From Candidatus Sulfotelmatobacter sp. (GTDB lineage: Bacteria > Acidobacteriota > Terriglobia > Terriglobales > Acidobacteriaceae), in NCBI GenBank assembly GCA_030044775.1, contig JASICF010000488.1, forward strand, positions 1 to 6,021: a stretch of 6,021 nucleotides of DNA, in the 5' to 3' direction. Below, one piece after another: positions 1-5,024 of this stretch; the first letter of the stretch is position 1; each line of letters opens with the position of its first letter. A model generated the notes under the pieces. That model had not been told where the DNA came from and ran no database searches. It was given only the letters and a program-made list of their open reading frames with translations. A program made the position numbers and the translations under genes.

Positions 1-1458
1 GCGACCGCGGCGGGAGCTGGCAATGTGCCCTCGCTGATTGACGGCAAGCTCGAGACGACCAAGCCGGGCGAGGTTTTCTGGTTCATCACCAAAGGTGACA
101 AGGAAAATGGAATGCCTTCCTGGGCGCTATTGCCGGCAAAAGAACGTTGGCAATTGGTGAGCTATGTCAAGTCGTTGGGGTTGCCGCAGAACGCGAGTGC
201 GGCCAGTCCGCTTCCCGAAGATACGGGTGGATCGAGCATCCAGGCTCCTCCGCCGATGAAACCGTTTACGGACTTCCGCTACGAGAGACCGGGAACCGTC
301 CGCAAAATTACGGTTAGCGACCTCCCCCAACCCTACGCCACTCATTCGGCCGAGAACGGACCCAGCGTCGTAGCGCGGCCGGAAAATGCCTGGCCGAAGA
401 CCCTTCCCGGATTCAAAGTCGAACTCTTCGCTACCGGTCTCGAGAATCCCCGCACACTTCGCACAGCGCCGAACGGCGATATCTTCCTGGCTGAGAGCGA
501 CGCCGGACGCATTCGCGTATTCCGTGGAATGACGGCTGAAAATAAACCCGAGTTGTCGGCGGTTTTCACTACCGGCTTGAAACATCCTTACGGATTAGCT
601 TTCTATCCTCCGGGCCCCAACCCAGAATGGCTCTACGTAGGCAGTACCGCGGAAATCGTCCGCTTCGCATATCACAACGGCGATTTGAAGGCTACCGGCT
701 CGCCGCAGCACATCGCCGACCTTCCTGATACCGGCGGTCACTGGACTCGCGCCGTTGCCTTTTCGCAGGATGGCAAGAAATTATTTGTGGCGGTGGGTTC
801 GGCCTCGAACGTGGACGATTCCGATACTCATCCCGACGAAAAAAATCGCGCCGATATTCTGGCGTGCGACCCTGCAAATTGCATCTTGAGCGTCTACGCT
901 TATGGCATTCGCAATGCCGGCGGTGGAATTGCCGTCGATCCGCAAACCGGCGAGTTGTGGTGCTCGGTGAACGAGCGCGACGCGCTCGGCGATAACCTGG
1001 TGCCCGATTACATCACGCATGTGCAGGAGGGCGGGTTCTACGGATGGCCGTGGTGGTACATAGGCGGCCATCAGGATCCGCGGCACGCGGGCAAGCATCC
1101 CGAACTGAAAGACAAGGTGATCACGCCCGATGTGCTCCTGCAACCGCATAACGCCTCGCTCGAGTTCACTTTTTATGATGGCCAACAATTTCCCGCCGAG
1201 TACAAGGGAGATATTTTCGCCTCGGAACATGGATCATGGAACCGGTCCGTCCGCGCCGGATATGAAGTGATTCGCATTCCGCGGCATCAAACCGGCGATG
1301 CTTCTGGCGAGTACGAGGATTTTGTCACCGGCTTCGTGCTACCGGACGGAAAAGTATGGGGCCGGCCGGTAGGGATTACAACCGCTCCCGACGGATCTCT
1401 GCTGGTTAGCGATGACGGGTCGGATTCCATCTGGAGGGTGAGCTACGCCGGCAAATGA
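1..1458 (+). CDS. PQQ-dependent sugar (sorbosone-type) dehydrogenase with N-terminal cytochrome c domain, 5'-partial
   Basis: The frame is open from base 1 and ends at TGA 1456-1458, so the gene enters from the left; the GTG at 25 is not its true start. Numbering from that GTG, residues 1-52 are the C-terminal half of a class I cytochrome c domain, with the probable haem Met ligand in NGMPSW (28-33); the CXXCH haem site would lie upstream of the window. A proline-rich linker (about 60-128) leads to a six-bladed beta-propeller of the glucose/sorbosone dehydrogenase family (COG2133), about 129-474. Family-like motifs are GGHWTR (237-242), YGIRNAGGGIAVD (293-305), NERDALGDNL (316-325), GGFYGWPWW (336-344) and HGSWNRS (402-408). 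Known for the family: periplasmic oxidation of sugars or aldoses with PQQ as cofactor; the fused cytochrome would take the electrons to the respiratory chain. The actual substrate cannot be read from sequence. It converges on the tRNA gene downstream. Confidence 0.9.
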   Translation, partial: ATAAGAGNVPSLIDGKLETTKPGEVFWFITKGDKENGMPSWALLPAKERWQLVSYVKSLGLPQNASAASPLPEDTGGSSIQAPPPMKPFTDFRYERPGTVRKITVSDLPQPYATHSAENGPSVVARPENAWPKTLPGFKVELFATGLENPRTLRTAPNGDIFLAESDAGRIRVFRGMTAENKPELSAVFTTGLKHPYGLAFYPPGPNPEWLYVGSTAEIVRFAYHNGDLKATGSPQHIADLPDTGGHWTRAVAFSQDGKKLFVAVGSASNVDDSDTHPDEKNRADILACDPANCILSVYAYGIRNAGGGIAVDPQTGELWCSVNERDALGDNLVPDYITHVQEGGFYGWPWWYIGGHQDPRHAGKHPELKDKVITPDVLLQPHNASLEFTFYDGQQFPAEYKGDIFASEHGSWNRSVRAGYEVIRIPRHQTGDASGEYEDFVTGFVLPDGKVWGRPVGITTAPDGSLLVSDDGSDSIWRVSYAGK

Positions 1459-1476
1459 TTTGAGCCGCTTTCGCGG
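1457..1476 (+). repeat. Left copy of imperfect direct repeat flanking tRNA-Val, with small hairpin
   Basis: GATTTG is followed directly by AGCCGCTTTCGCGG. It begins inside the TGA stop of the dehydrogenase gene. It contains the inverted repeat CCGC-TTTC-GCGG (1465-1476). A near copy lies exactly 200 bp downstream (1657-1678), with a 3-base insertion after GATTTG and one T fewer in the hairpin loop. There is no T tract after the hairpin, so it is a poor intrinsic terminator. Confidence 0.5.
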
Positions 1477-1527
1477 GGAAGTCCCTGCGGGTAAGACTAA
1501 AAACCTGATTTCTGGCCGGTTGATAGA

Positions 1528-1602
1528 TGGTGGGCGCTATAGGATTCGAACCTATGACTTCCACCGTGTGAAGATGGCACTCTACCGCTGAGTTAAGCGC
1601 CC
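1528..1602 (-). tRNA. tRNA-Val (anticodon CAC)
   Basis: The minus strand folds into a complete cloverleaf. The acceptor stem is GGGCGCT (1602-1596) paired perfectly with AGCGCCC (1538-1532), with discriminator A at 1531 and encoded CCA at 1530-1528. The D arm is ACTC/GAGT. The anticodon stem is CCATC/GGTGG with one T-G pair around the loop TTCACAC, so the anticodon is CAC (1570-1568), which reads the valine codon GUG. The T arm is ATAGG-TTCGAAT-CCTAT, with the invariant TTCGA. The variable loop is short (class I). It stands alone, opposite in strand to the genes on both sides. The genes in the window use GTG valine codons freely, so it would be a useful but not rare-codon tRNA. Confidence 0.97.
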
Positions 1603-1619
1603 ACGCAAGAGTGGTTTTT

Positions 1620-1648
1620 ATTCAAACATTTGCGGGGGGAATATGCAA
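1620..1648 (-). promoter_or_regulatory. Probable promoter of tRNA-Val
   Basis: Read on the minus strand, a -10-like TTGAAT (1625-1620, 4 of 6 matches to consensus) lies 17 bases after TTGCAT (1648-1643, 3 of 6). Transcription would begin near 1613, about 11 nt before the mature tRNA 5' end. This is a normal distance for a short 5' leader removed by RNase P. The call rests on position and spacing as much as on match. Confidence 0.4.
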
Positions 1649-1656
1649 CCGCAGCC

Positions 1657-1678
1657 GATTTGCCGAGCCGCTTCGCGG
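1657..1678 (+). repeat. Right copy of imperfect direct repeat flanking tRNA-Val, with small hairpin
   Basis: GATTTG, then CCG, then AGCCGCTTCGCGG. It matches the left copy (1457-1476) except for a 3-base insertion and one missing T. It contains the inverted repeat CCGC-TTC-GCGG (1668-1678). The two copies bracket the tRNA and its promoter. Confidence 0.5.
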
Positions 1679-1707
1679 AATCCACCTGACCTTCGAACGA
1701 AACCCTG

Positions 1708-1738
1708 TTGACTGTAAAGATTTGTGCCGCGGTAGAAA
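1708..1738 (+). promoter_or_regulatory. Upstream candidate promoter (P1) for the omega-like gene and rho
   Basis: TTGACT (1708-1713, 5 of 6 to the -35 consensus) is followed after 19 bases by TAGAAA (1733-1738, 4 of 6 to the -10 consensus). The spacing is longer than ideal, so this is the weaker of two tandem candidates. Confidence 0.3.
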
Positions 1739-1742
1739 TCTG

Positions 1743-1772
1743 TTGACGCGTTCCCCGCGTTCGGAGTAAAGT
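1743..1772 (+). promoter_or_regulatory. Main candidate promoter (P2) for the omega-like gene and rho
   Basis: TTGACG (1743-1748, 5 of 6) is followed after 18 bases by TAAAGT (1767-1772, 4 of 6). Transcription would start close to 1780, giving a leader of about 240 nt before the omega-like start codon. This is the best sigma-70-type match in the interval, and it points toward the only plus-strand genes downstream. Confidence 0.5.
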
Positions 1773-1931
1773 AGTCCGTTCTACGGGATTCGGGACTTCC
1801 TATCCTGCTCGAAGGCGATCTCGGCCAGTCAGCCCAAATCAGGAAATCTGAGCATCTTAGGGGTCCGGTTACGCATCTATTCAGTAGGGATTTGCGCTTA
1901 ACTCCTTTAAAACCTTACAAGTGAATGATAT

Positions 1932-1962
1932 GGAACGGTTACCGGGGGTTCTGGGCCGTTCC
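1932..1962 (+). promoter_or_regulatory. Stem-loop in the 5' leader of the omega-like gene
   Basis: GGAACGG (1932-1938) pairs perfectly with CCGTTCC (1956-1962), and a T-G pair can extend the outside. The loop is 17 nt and G-rich. It lies about 60 bases before the omega-like start codon. There is no T tract after it, so it is not a terminator. A role in leader folding or translation control is inference. Confidence 0.4.
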
Positions 1963-2000
1963 GGCAGAGGCGCGAGGCGAAGCGAATTTACCCATATTAT

Positions 2001-2010
2001 AAGGAAGGAG
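2001..2010 (+). promoter_or_regulatory. Strong Shine-Dalgarno deciding the omega-like start
   Basis: AAGGAAGGAG ends 9 bases before ATG 2020. It is the strongest ribosome binding site in the window. It selects the internal ATG over the in-frame GTG at 1921, which lacks a comparable site. Confidence 0.7.
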
Positions 2011-2019
2011 CAGGACGAC

Positions 2020-2235
2020 ATGCGCTCTGATCGTGTGTTTGATGCTTTACAGACGTTACGGAACCGTTATATGCTTTGCCAGCTCGCCTCCAAGGCCACG
2101 CGGAAATTCCATCGGCCCAGCACCAGAATCCAGGAAACGATGAACGGGGTTTTGGACCGGATCGCGGGCGCGGAGCGGCAGGATGTTCTGTCGGAACCGG
2201 AAAATTTTGCTGAGGCACAACGGCGGGCTGCATAG
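2020..2235 (+). CDS. rpoZ: DNA-directed RNA polymerase omega-like subunit (RpoZ/Rpb6 family)
   Basis: This is a 71-aa protein from ATG 2020 to TAG 2233-2235. Bacterial omega binds the beta' subunit and helps RNA polymerase assembly and stability. The supporting segment is NRYMLCQLASKATRKF (15-30), which lines up with the omega hallmark of E. coli (NRFDLVLVAARRARQM): Asn-Arg-aromatic, a hydrophobic run, then small residues with Lys/Arg. It is followed by a short helical stretch through NGVLDRI (42-48) and a charged tail ending in Arg-Arg-Ala-Ala. It is a little shorter than the usual 80-100 aa. I chose ATG 2020 for the strong upstream Shine-Dalgarno. The in-frame GTG at 1921 would add 33 Arg/Gly-rich residues unlike the family. 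It lies 127 bp before rho on the same strand and is probably co-transcribed. The assignment is by motif recall; the alternative is an unassigned small Acidobacteria protein, or a second omega paralogue. Confidence 0.65.
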   Translation: MRSDRVFDALQTLRNRYMLCQLASKATRKFHRPSTRIQETMNGVLDRIAGAERQDVLSEPENFAEAQRRAA

Positions 2236-2248
2236 GCAGCCCGGTCCG
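2221..2248 (+). promoter_or_regulatory. Hairpin at the end of the omega-like gene, with the stop codon in its loop
   Basis: CGGGCTGC (2224-2231) pairs perfectly with GCAGCCCG (2236-2243) around the 4-base loop ATAG, which contains the gene's TAG stop. CGG (2221-2223) and CCG (2246-2248) can extend the stem to 11 pairs across a 2-base bulge. The nearest T tract (2262-2266) is 13 bases past the stem end, so this does not look like a classic intrinsic terminator. It may stabilise or block 3'-5' decay of the upstream message, or act as an attenuator before rho. Confidence 0.5.
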
Positions 2249-2308
2249 CCTGCCTTATAGATTTTTGTCTTCCCTGAATACCCTCCTTTTGGAATCTTCC
2301 GACCACGC
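2249..2308 (+). promoter_or_regulatory. C-rich, G-poor stretch before rho: candidate Rho-loading (rut-like) site
   Basis: By hand count this 60-base stretch has about 20 C and 8 G and is rich in pyrimidine runs (TCTTCCCT, CCCTCC, CTTCCGACC). Rho loads on untranslated C-rich, G-poor RNA. Known precedent: E. coli rho is autoregulated by Rho-dependent termination in its own leader. The stretch lies just after the omega-like stop codon, where ribosomes leave. The call is composition plus position only. Confidence 0.3.
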
Positions 2309-2362
2309 TGAAACGAATACGCGCAAGTGCTCGGGTCTAGCTGGTCGTTTTTAGGATGCATC

Positions 2363-3613
2363 ATGACCATTGCTGAATTAAAAGAGAAAAACATTACCGA
2401 GCTGACCAAGATCGCAAGGACCTTGGAACTGCCCGGGGCCAGCGGCCTGCGCAAGCAGGATCTCATCTTCAAAATCCTGCAGGCGCAGAGCGAAAAAGAA
2501 GGTCACATCTTTGCCGAGGGCGTGCTCGAAATTCTGCCCGATGGCTACGGCTTCCTGCGCTCGCCGGATTACAACTATCTGCCCGGCCCGGATGACATTT
2601 ATGTCTCGCCTTCGCAGATTCGCAAGTTCGATCTGAAAACCGGCGACACGATCAGCGGCCAGGTGCGTCCTCCGCACGAGGGCGAGAAGTATTTCGCGCT
2701 GGTGAAGATCGAGGCGGTAAATTTTGAATCGCCAGAAGAAGCGCGCAACAAGATTCTGTTCGACAATTTGACGCCGCTGTATCCGCAGGAGCGCATCAAG
2801 CTGGAAACGACGCGAGAAAACTCCAGCGCGCGCGTGATGGATTTGCTGACTCCTCTCGGCAAAGGACAGCGCGGCCTGATCGTTTCCCCTCCCCGCGCCG
2901 GCAAAACCATGTTGTTGCAAAACGTCGCGAATTCAATCACGACGAATCACCCGGAAGTTGTGCTGATGGTTCTGCTGATCGATGAGCGCCCGGAAGAAGT
3001 CACGGACATGCAGCGCTCGGTGAAGGGCGAAGTGATTTCTTCCACTTTCGACGAGCCAGCGGCGCGGCACGTGCAGGTCGCTGAAATGGTGATCGAGAAG
3101 GCCAAGCGGCTGGTCGAGCACAAACGCGATGTTGTGATTCTGCTGGATTCCATTACGCGCCTGGCGCGCGCTTACAACACGATTGTTCCGCCTTCAGGCA
3201 AGGTCCTTTCTGGCGGCGTGGATTCCAACGCATTGCAGCGGCCAAAGCGGTTTTTCGGATCTGCCCGCAATATCGAAGAAGGCGGATCGCTGACGATCAT
3301 CGCAACCGCATTGATCGACACCGGCTCGCGCATGGATGACGTGATCTTTGAAGAATTCAAAGGCACGGGCAACTCGGAAATCATTCTCGAGCGCAAGCTG
3401 GTCGATAAGCGCGTGTTTCCCGCCATCGATATTCAACGCTCGGGCACGCGCAAAGAGGAGCTGCTCATTCCGCGCGAAGACCTTTCGCGCATCTGGGTGC
3501 TGCGCAAGGTGCTGAACCCTTTGTCGCCGGTCGAAGCTATGGAACTTCTGATCGACAAGCTGAGCAAGACGAAGACCAACGGCGAGTTCTTGTCGAATAT
3601 GAGCGCGTTGTAA
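2363..3613 (+). CDS. rho: Transcription termination factor Rho
   Basis: This is a complete 416-aa protein, close to the 419 aa of E. coli Rho. It forms a hexameric ATP-driven RNA translocase that ends untranslated transcripts. The domains in order are: Rho N-terminal helix bundle (about 3-45, ending in RKQDLIFKILQ); OB/cold-shock RNA-binding domain (about 50-120) with the RNP1-like GYGFLR (61-66); and the RecA-type ATPase (about 150-410). The ATPase has Walker A SPPRAGKT (175-182), Walker B VVILLD (257-262), a Q-loop segment VLSGGVDSNA (281-290), an R-loop segment FKGTGNSE (332-339), and the conserved RSGTRKEELL (359-368). I chose ATG 2363, which has AGGA 6 bases upstream and begins MTIAELKEKN, matching Rho N-termini. 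The in-frame GTG at 2327 would add 12 unrelated residues. It lies downstream of the omega-like gene and ends at a probable terminator. There is no large insertion between the N-terminal helices and the OB domain, unlike many actinobacterial and some other Rho proteins. Confidence 0.98.
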   Translation: MTIAELKEKNITELTKIARTLELPGASGLRKQDLIFKILQAQSEKEGHIFAEGVLEILPDGYGFLRSPDYNYLPGPDDIYVSPSQIRKFDLKTGDTISGQVRPPHEGEKYFALVKIEAVNFESPEEARNKILFDNLTPLYPQERIKLETTRENSSARVMDLLTPLGKGQRGLIVSPPRAGKTMLLQNVANSITTNHPEVVLMVLLIDERPEEVTDMQRSVKGEVISSTFDEPAARHVQVAEMVIEKAKRLVEHKRDVVILLDSITRLARAYNTIVPPSGKVLSGGVDSNALQRPKRFFGSARNIEEGGSLTIIATALIDTGSRMDDVIFEEFKGTGNSEIILERKLVDKRVFPAIDIQRSGTRKEELLIPREDLSRIWVLRKVLNPLSPVEAMELLIDKLSKTKTNGEFLSNMSAL

Positions 3614-3651
3614 CTGGTCCTGTAAGTTAAAGCCAGATTTGGCGAGCCCCC

Positions 3652-3678
3652 GGCCTCTCTCCGGAGGCTACTCCTTTT
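3652..3678 (+). terminator. Probable intrinsic terminator of rho
   Basis: GGCCTC (3652-3657) pairs with GAGGCT (3664-3669), the outer pair being G-T, around a 6-base loop. It is followed by ACTCC and TTTT (3675-3678). The stem is short and the T tract is offset by 5 bases, so efficiency may be modest. It lies 38 bases past the rho stop codon and separates rho from the next gene. Confidence 0.45.
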
Positions 3679-3766
3679 GTGCGGCAGTATCCCTTCTCTC
3701 GCATCCTCGGAAGTGTCATACTCTCACCAACGGGGGATCAAGTTCCGACCCGTTTTCGGGGGCACC

Positions 3767-4117
3767 GTGGGAACCCAAAGAATAATCTGGAGCGTTCTTT
3801 TCTGTTCATTGTTTTCCCTTTCCGCACGGGCACAAACGATGCCGCAACGACCGGGCCCTCCCATGGTTCCTCCCAATACGGAGACTGGCGACAATGTGCA
3901 ACAACAAATGGCTCACGATCTGGCCAAGAAAGTCAATGAACAACGGCAAAAAACGCTTATCGATGACACAGACAAACTGGTCAAGCTGGCTGGGGAATTG
4001 AAGGATTACGTTGACAAATCGAATGCGGATGTATTGTCGCTCGACGTGATCAAGAAGGCCGATCAGATCGAAAAGCTGGCTCGTAGCGTGAAAGAAAAGA
4101 TGAAGGGACCGAACTAG
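3767..4117 (+). CDS. Small secreted protein, proline-rich then helical; function unknown
   Basis: This is 116 aa from GTG 3767. The N-terminus has a typical signal peptide: basic MGTQR, hydrophobic core IIWSVLFCSLFSL, and the c-region SARA before Gln, a good signal peptidase I site (after about residue 23). Next comes a Pro-rich spacer (PQRPGPPMVPPN). The rest is a charged, heptad-like helical segment of about 75 residues, with blocks such as DDTDKLVKLAGELKDYVDKS and DVIKKADQIEKLARSVKEKM. I do not know a function; I associate such proteins with Acidobacteria genomes, from memory. GTG 3767 was chosen because translation from TTG 3677 would begin inside the rho terminator and add 30 residues before the signal peptide. 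A CATACT -10-like hexamer (3717-3722) without a good -35 is a weak promoter candidate; the G run before the GTG is a weak ribosome site and lies partly in the small hairpin CCCG-TTTT-CGGG (3749-3760). A periplasmic or envelope-associated role is inference. Confidence 0.75.
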   Translation: MGTQRIIWSVLFCSLFSLSARAQTMPQRPGPPMVPPNTETGDNVQQQMAHDLAKKVNEQRQKTLIDDTDKLVKLAGELKDYVDKSNADVLSLDVIKKADQIEKLARSVKEKMKGPN

Positions 4118-4127
4118 CGCTGCAATA

Positions 4128-4156
4128 GGTGGTGAGCGTAACGGGGATTCATCACC
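4128..4156. terminator. Stem-loop between convergent genes, possible two-way terminator
   Basis: GGTGGTGA (4128-4135) pairs with TCATCACC (4149-4156) with one G-T pair and a 13-base loop. It fills most of the 51-bp gap between two genes that end toward each other. Neither strand has a T tract after the stem, so it may act only as an mRNA 3' end structure. Confidence 0.3.
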
Positions 4157-4168
4157 AGCCGCAATGAC

Positions 4169-4867
4169 TCAGGGACATTGGTACGTGGAGCGCAGGAGCG
4201 GGATATCGCTAGGGTGCTGAACCTTCCATTCCTCCCAAGCACCTGGAGACAAGTCGCAGATTCTGGCTTCGCCGTTGAAGCGAATCAGCCAGTTAAGGTT
4301 CAGATCAAAGGCGCGTCTTTTCTGCTCCGCTGTCGCGCGCATGTCGAGCTTGCTCAAGATGAACCGCTTCCCAATCGGATTGCCGACGCAGTAGGAACTC
4401 CGGCACGTTCCCGATTGTTCGCGAGCCTCTGAAATAATTGCAGCCAATTTGCCGCCGGTGACTTGACGCTCGAACATGACACCGACATCGACCACCTTGC
4501 CGTCCTGAGTGCCGACTCGTGCGTCCAATGCCGCCCCAGAGTGAAACGCGAGTCTGGCGACCGAGGTTTCTGCGATTTCAAAGTTAACTTCATAAACCCC
4601 GTACCGGTTTTCGCTGGAGACCTCATACTGAATGAATTCCTTCGAGATTCGTTGAGCGTCCGCATCGCCACTGCTTCCAACATCCAGCATCTCAACGGCC
4701 TTTAAGAGCCTTTGGGCTTGAGCTTCGGAGTGTCGTAGCTGCATAAACGTAAAGGTGGCCCAAATGAAGATGAGGGCAAAAGCACAAGCATAAAAGCGAC
4801 GAGCCCGACGTAAAGCCATTCGCCCCAGGCACCATGCAGTCGCGGGAAACAATTTGCGGAATGCCAT
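4169..4867 (-). CDS. Hypothetical single-pass membrane protein with cysteine-bearing outer domain
   Basis: This is 232 aa from ATG 4867, ending in TGA 4171-4169. I do not recognise the family. The N-terminus is strongly basic (RMALRRARR, 16-24) and is followed by one hydrophobic helix (about 26-44, YACAFALIFIWATFTFM), giving a predicted N-in, C-out anchor. The remaining ~185 residues are soluble, of mixed alpha/beta character, and carry four cysteines (155, 160, 204, 231) that could form disulfides outside the cytoplasm. A second start at ATG 4819 (residue 17) would give a 216-aa protein with a more usual short basic leader. Neither start has a strong Shine-Dalgarno, so the start is open. It is convergent with the small secreted protein and is followed upstream by the pyrophosphatase gene on the same strand, but an intrinsic terminator separates the two, so it is probably its own transcription unit. 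I saw no convincing promoter. Membrane topology is inference from hydrophobicity. Confidence 0.65.
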   Translation of the reverse strand: MAFRKLFPATAWCLGRMALRRARRFYACAFALIFIWATFTFMQLRHSEAQAQRLLKAVEMLDVGSSGDADAQRISKEFIQYEVSSENRYGVYEVNFEIAETSVARLAFHSGAALDARVGTQDGKVVDVGVMFERQVTGGKLAAIISEAREQSGTCRSSYCVGNPIGKRFILSKLDMRATAEQKRRAFDLNLNWLIRFNGEARICDLSPGAWEEWKVQHPSDIPLLRSTYQCP

Positions 4868-4971
4868 GGAGATAAAGACTCCGCAGTGAGTGTAGTTGTT
4901 TCCGGCTATGCGGATTCGTGACTGACGTAATCAGGCGTTTTCGCCTCAAGACCCTCCAGCCGGCCCTCGCC

Positions 4972-5003
4972 CAAACAAAAATGCCATCCCCCAAGGGATG
5001 GCA
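4972..5003 (-). terminator. Intrinsic terminator of the proton-pumping pyrophosphatase gene
   Basis: On the minus strand TGCCATCCC (5003-4995) pairs perfectly over 9 bases with GGGATGGCA (4990-4982) around a 4-base loop TTGG. It is followed at once by TTTT and then TGTTT (down to about 4973). It starts 21 bases past the stop codon of the gene at 5025. This is a textbook Rho-independent terminator and the clearest regulatory site in the window. Confidence 0.92.
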
Positions 5004-5024
5004 CTTCTATTCGGCGAGACATGC

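Larger units (their letters stand above)
1603..2019. other. Gene-free interval: divergent promoters and long leader of the omega-like/rho transcript
   Basis: This 417-bp stretch has no convincing protein gene. The left part holds a probable minus-strand promoter for the tRNA (1620-1648) and the right copy of the direct repeat (1657-1678). The centre holds two plus-strand promoter candidates (1708-1738 and 1743-1772). From about 1780 to 2019 it would be transcribed as an untranslated leader of about 240 nt. The leader contains the 7-bp hairpin 1932-1962 and a CTCCTT stretch (1902-1907) complementary to the Shine-Dalgarno at 2005-2010. I do not recognise any known riboswitch or ribosomal-protein leader. 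Confidence 0.5.

Noticed and set aside
1528..1602. tRNA-Val as an integration (att) site
   Set aside because: No integrase gene and no repeated copy of the tRNA 3' end is visible in the window; the flanking repeats do not match the tRNA.
1921..2019. GTG start at 1921 giving a 104-aa version of the omega-like protein
   Set aside because: The extra 33 residues are Arg/Gly-rich and unlike the family, there is no good ribosome site before 1921, and ATG 2020 has a very strong one.
2327..2362. GTG 2327 as the start of rho
   Set aside because: It adds 12 residues with no resemblance to Rho N-termini; ATG 2363 has AGGA at normal spacing and begins the family sequence.
2056..2472. Minus-strand open frame opposite the omega-like gene and the start of rho (138 codons)
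   Set aside because: It is antisense to two better supported genes, has no ribosome site, and its composition is that of a shadow frame.
2378..2920. 180-codon minus-strand open frame inside rho
   Set aside because: It is antisense to rho and rich in Arg/Gln/Leu as expected from reading codon-biased high G+C DNA backwards.
3677..3766. TTG 3677 as the start of the small secreted protein
   Set aside because: It overlaps the T tract of the rho terminator and would bury the signal peptide behind 30 residues.
4933..4946. AGGCG-TTTT-CGCCT mini-hairpin upstream of the 232-aa gene
   Set aside because: Only 5 pairs, with no T tract on the minus strand and no promoter context; likely chance in this base composition.
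4692..4994. 100-codon minus-strand frame starting inside the terminator region
   Set aside because: Its start lies in the terminator hairpin of the pyrophosphatase gene and most of it overlaps, in another frame, the better supported 232-aa gene.
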